A DNA stretch of 64,000 nt from Holophagae bacterium (GTDB taxonomy: Bacteria > Acidobacteriota > Holophagae > Acanthopleuribacterales > Acanthopleuribacteraceae). The position numbers and the translations under genes were made by a program. Under the pieces are notes generated by a model that was given only the letters and a program-made list of their open reading frames with translations, ran no database searches and was not told where the DNA came from. This document shows positions 63,417-64,000 of the stretch, in pieces; position 1 is the first letter of the stretch; each line of letters starts with the position of its first letter. The stretch is from NCBI GenBank assembly GCA_029263455.1, contig JAJCXM010000014.1:248001-312000 (forward strand). The letters run 5' to 3'.

Positions 63417-64000
63417 ATGTACATCCCAAAACGTTATCAAGAGACACGATTAGACATCATGTACGACTTGATTCGTGATCATCCTCTGGCGACCTTGATC
63501 ACCCATAACGGCCAAAGCCTATCCGCCAACCACATTCCCATGCTGCTGGGTGCAGATGATTCTGCGTTTGGTCTGCTCAGCGGTCATGTTGCACGCGCTA
63601 ACCCTGTTTGGCGAGAACATCAACCGCACATAGACGTTCTCGCCATATTCCAAGGGTCAAATGCCTACATAAGCCCCTCTTGGTACACGACTAAAAAAGA
63701 GACAGGTCGTGTTGTTCCCACCTGGAATTACGCGGCCGTTCACGTCACCGGATCTTTGAAATTTTACGAAAATACCGACAAGTTACGCGCCCACCTCATC
63801 AAATTAGTTAACACCCACGAATCTGGCTTCCCACAACCCTGGCTGTTCAGTGACGCCCCCGCCGCTTACACGGACAAGATGCTGACTTCAATCATCGGTT
63901 TTGAACTGACGATTCGCGATTTGAAGGGCAAATGGAAAGTGGGGCAAAATCAACCTGAAGCAAATCAGGTGAGTCTAAAGCGCGCTTTGCGAAGTCAATC
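63417..64000 (+). CDS. PaiB-like FMN-binding protein, cut by window edge
   Basis: I use ATG 63417 (MYIPKRYQE), the usual N-terminus of the PaiB family; ATG 63387 is in frame upstream. The frame stays open to the right edge, so the end is missing. Visible motifs are LATLITHNGQSLSANHIPM, ISPSWYTTK and VPTWNYAAVHVTG, all typical of this FMN-binding split-barrel family, first described as a transcriptional repressor of sporulation and protease genes. A role as a small oxidoreductase is also possible. Confidence 0.87.
   Translation, partial: MYIPKRYQETRLDIMYDLIRDHPLATLITHNGQSLSANHIPMLLGADDSAFGLLSGHVARANPVWREHQPHIDVLAIFQGSNAYISPSWYTTKKETGRVVPTWNYAAVHVTGSLKFYENTDKLRAHLIKLVNTHESGFPQPWLFSDAPAAYTDKMLTSIIGFELTIRDLKGKWKVGQNQPEANQVSLKRALRSQ

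Overview
The window reads as one continuous chromosomal segment of a Gram-negative, aerobic, heterotrophic bacterium, most likely a member of the Acidobacteriota. The hints are a secreted protein of the VWFA-related Acidobacterial type (59.9-61.2 kb), an IPTL-CTERM surface protein, a SusC/SusD pair, many lipoprotein and secreted-protein signals, a Bat operon and two haem-copper oxidases. No single marker proves the phylum. I see no mobile element, CRISPR array, rRNA or phage gene; one tRNA (Leu, GAG) is present. Genes are tightly packed, with many 1-8 base overlaps.

Layout. 0-4.1 kb: surface-glycan or lipid genes (end of a GT-C type membrane protein, UDP-sulfoquinovose synthase-like epimerase, GT2 glycosyltransferase, LPG-synthase-like membrane protein). 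4.2-11.3 kb: secreted proteins (M12B metalloprotease, IPTL-CTERM protein, MscS channel, VolA-like lipase lipoprotein). 11.4-19.6 kb: moxR-DUF58-DUF4381-like-batABCDE operon on the minus strand. 19.9-24.1 kb: SusC/SusD pair. 24.2-33.1 kb: mixed housekeeping genes (unknown secreted proteins, acyl-CoA thioesterase, M28 peptidase, secG, tRNA-Leu, Mrp ATPase with a zinc-ribbon partner, small membrane proteins). 33.1-36.7 kb: hemY, radical SAM and GNAT operon. 36.8-55.7 kb: a large respiratory island. 55.8-64 kb: LCAT-like hydrolase, feoAB with a small Cys-rich protein, VWFA-Acidobacterial protein, a secreted tandem-repeat protein and the start of a PaiB-like protein.

The respiratory island is the most interesting part. 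It holds two different cytochrome c oxidases. One, on the minus strand, has the A1-type HPEVY motif and a subunit II without haem. The other, on the plus strand, has the A2-type YSHPVVY motif, and both its subunit II and its subunit IV carry a cytochrome c domain. Between them lies a minus-strand operon with a double universal-stress protein carrying three PCP_red-like repeats, a CydA-like membrane protein fused to two cytochrome c domains but lacking the b595 histidine and the GRQPW quinol-loop motif, a membrane monohaem cytochrome c, a dihaem cytochrome fused to an ethylbenzene-dehydrogenase-type haem domain, and a small exported protein. I infer that this operon encodes an uncharacterised membrane electron-transfer complex feeding the neighbouring oxidases. 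Another PCP_red domain sits on the radical SAM protein beside hemY, which suggests a wider tetrapyrrole or redox theme.

Functions come from reading motifs by eye; no database search was possible. Starts were moved where a Shine-Dalgarno site or signal peptide argued for it.
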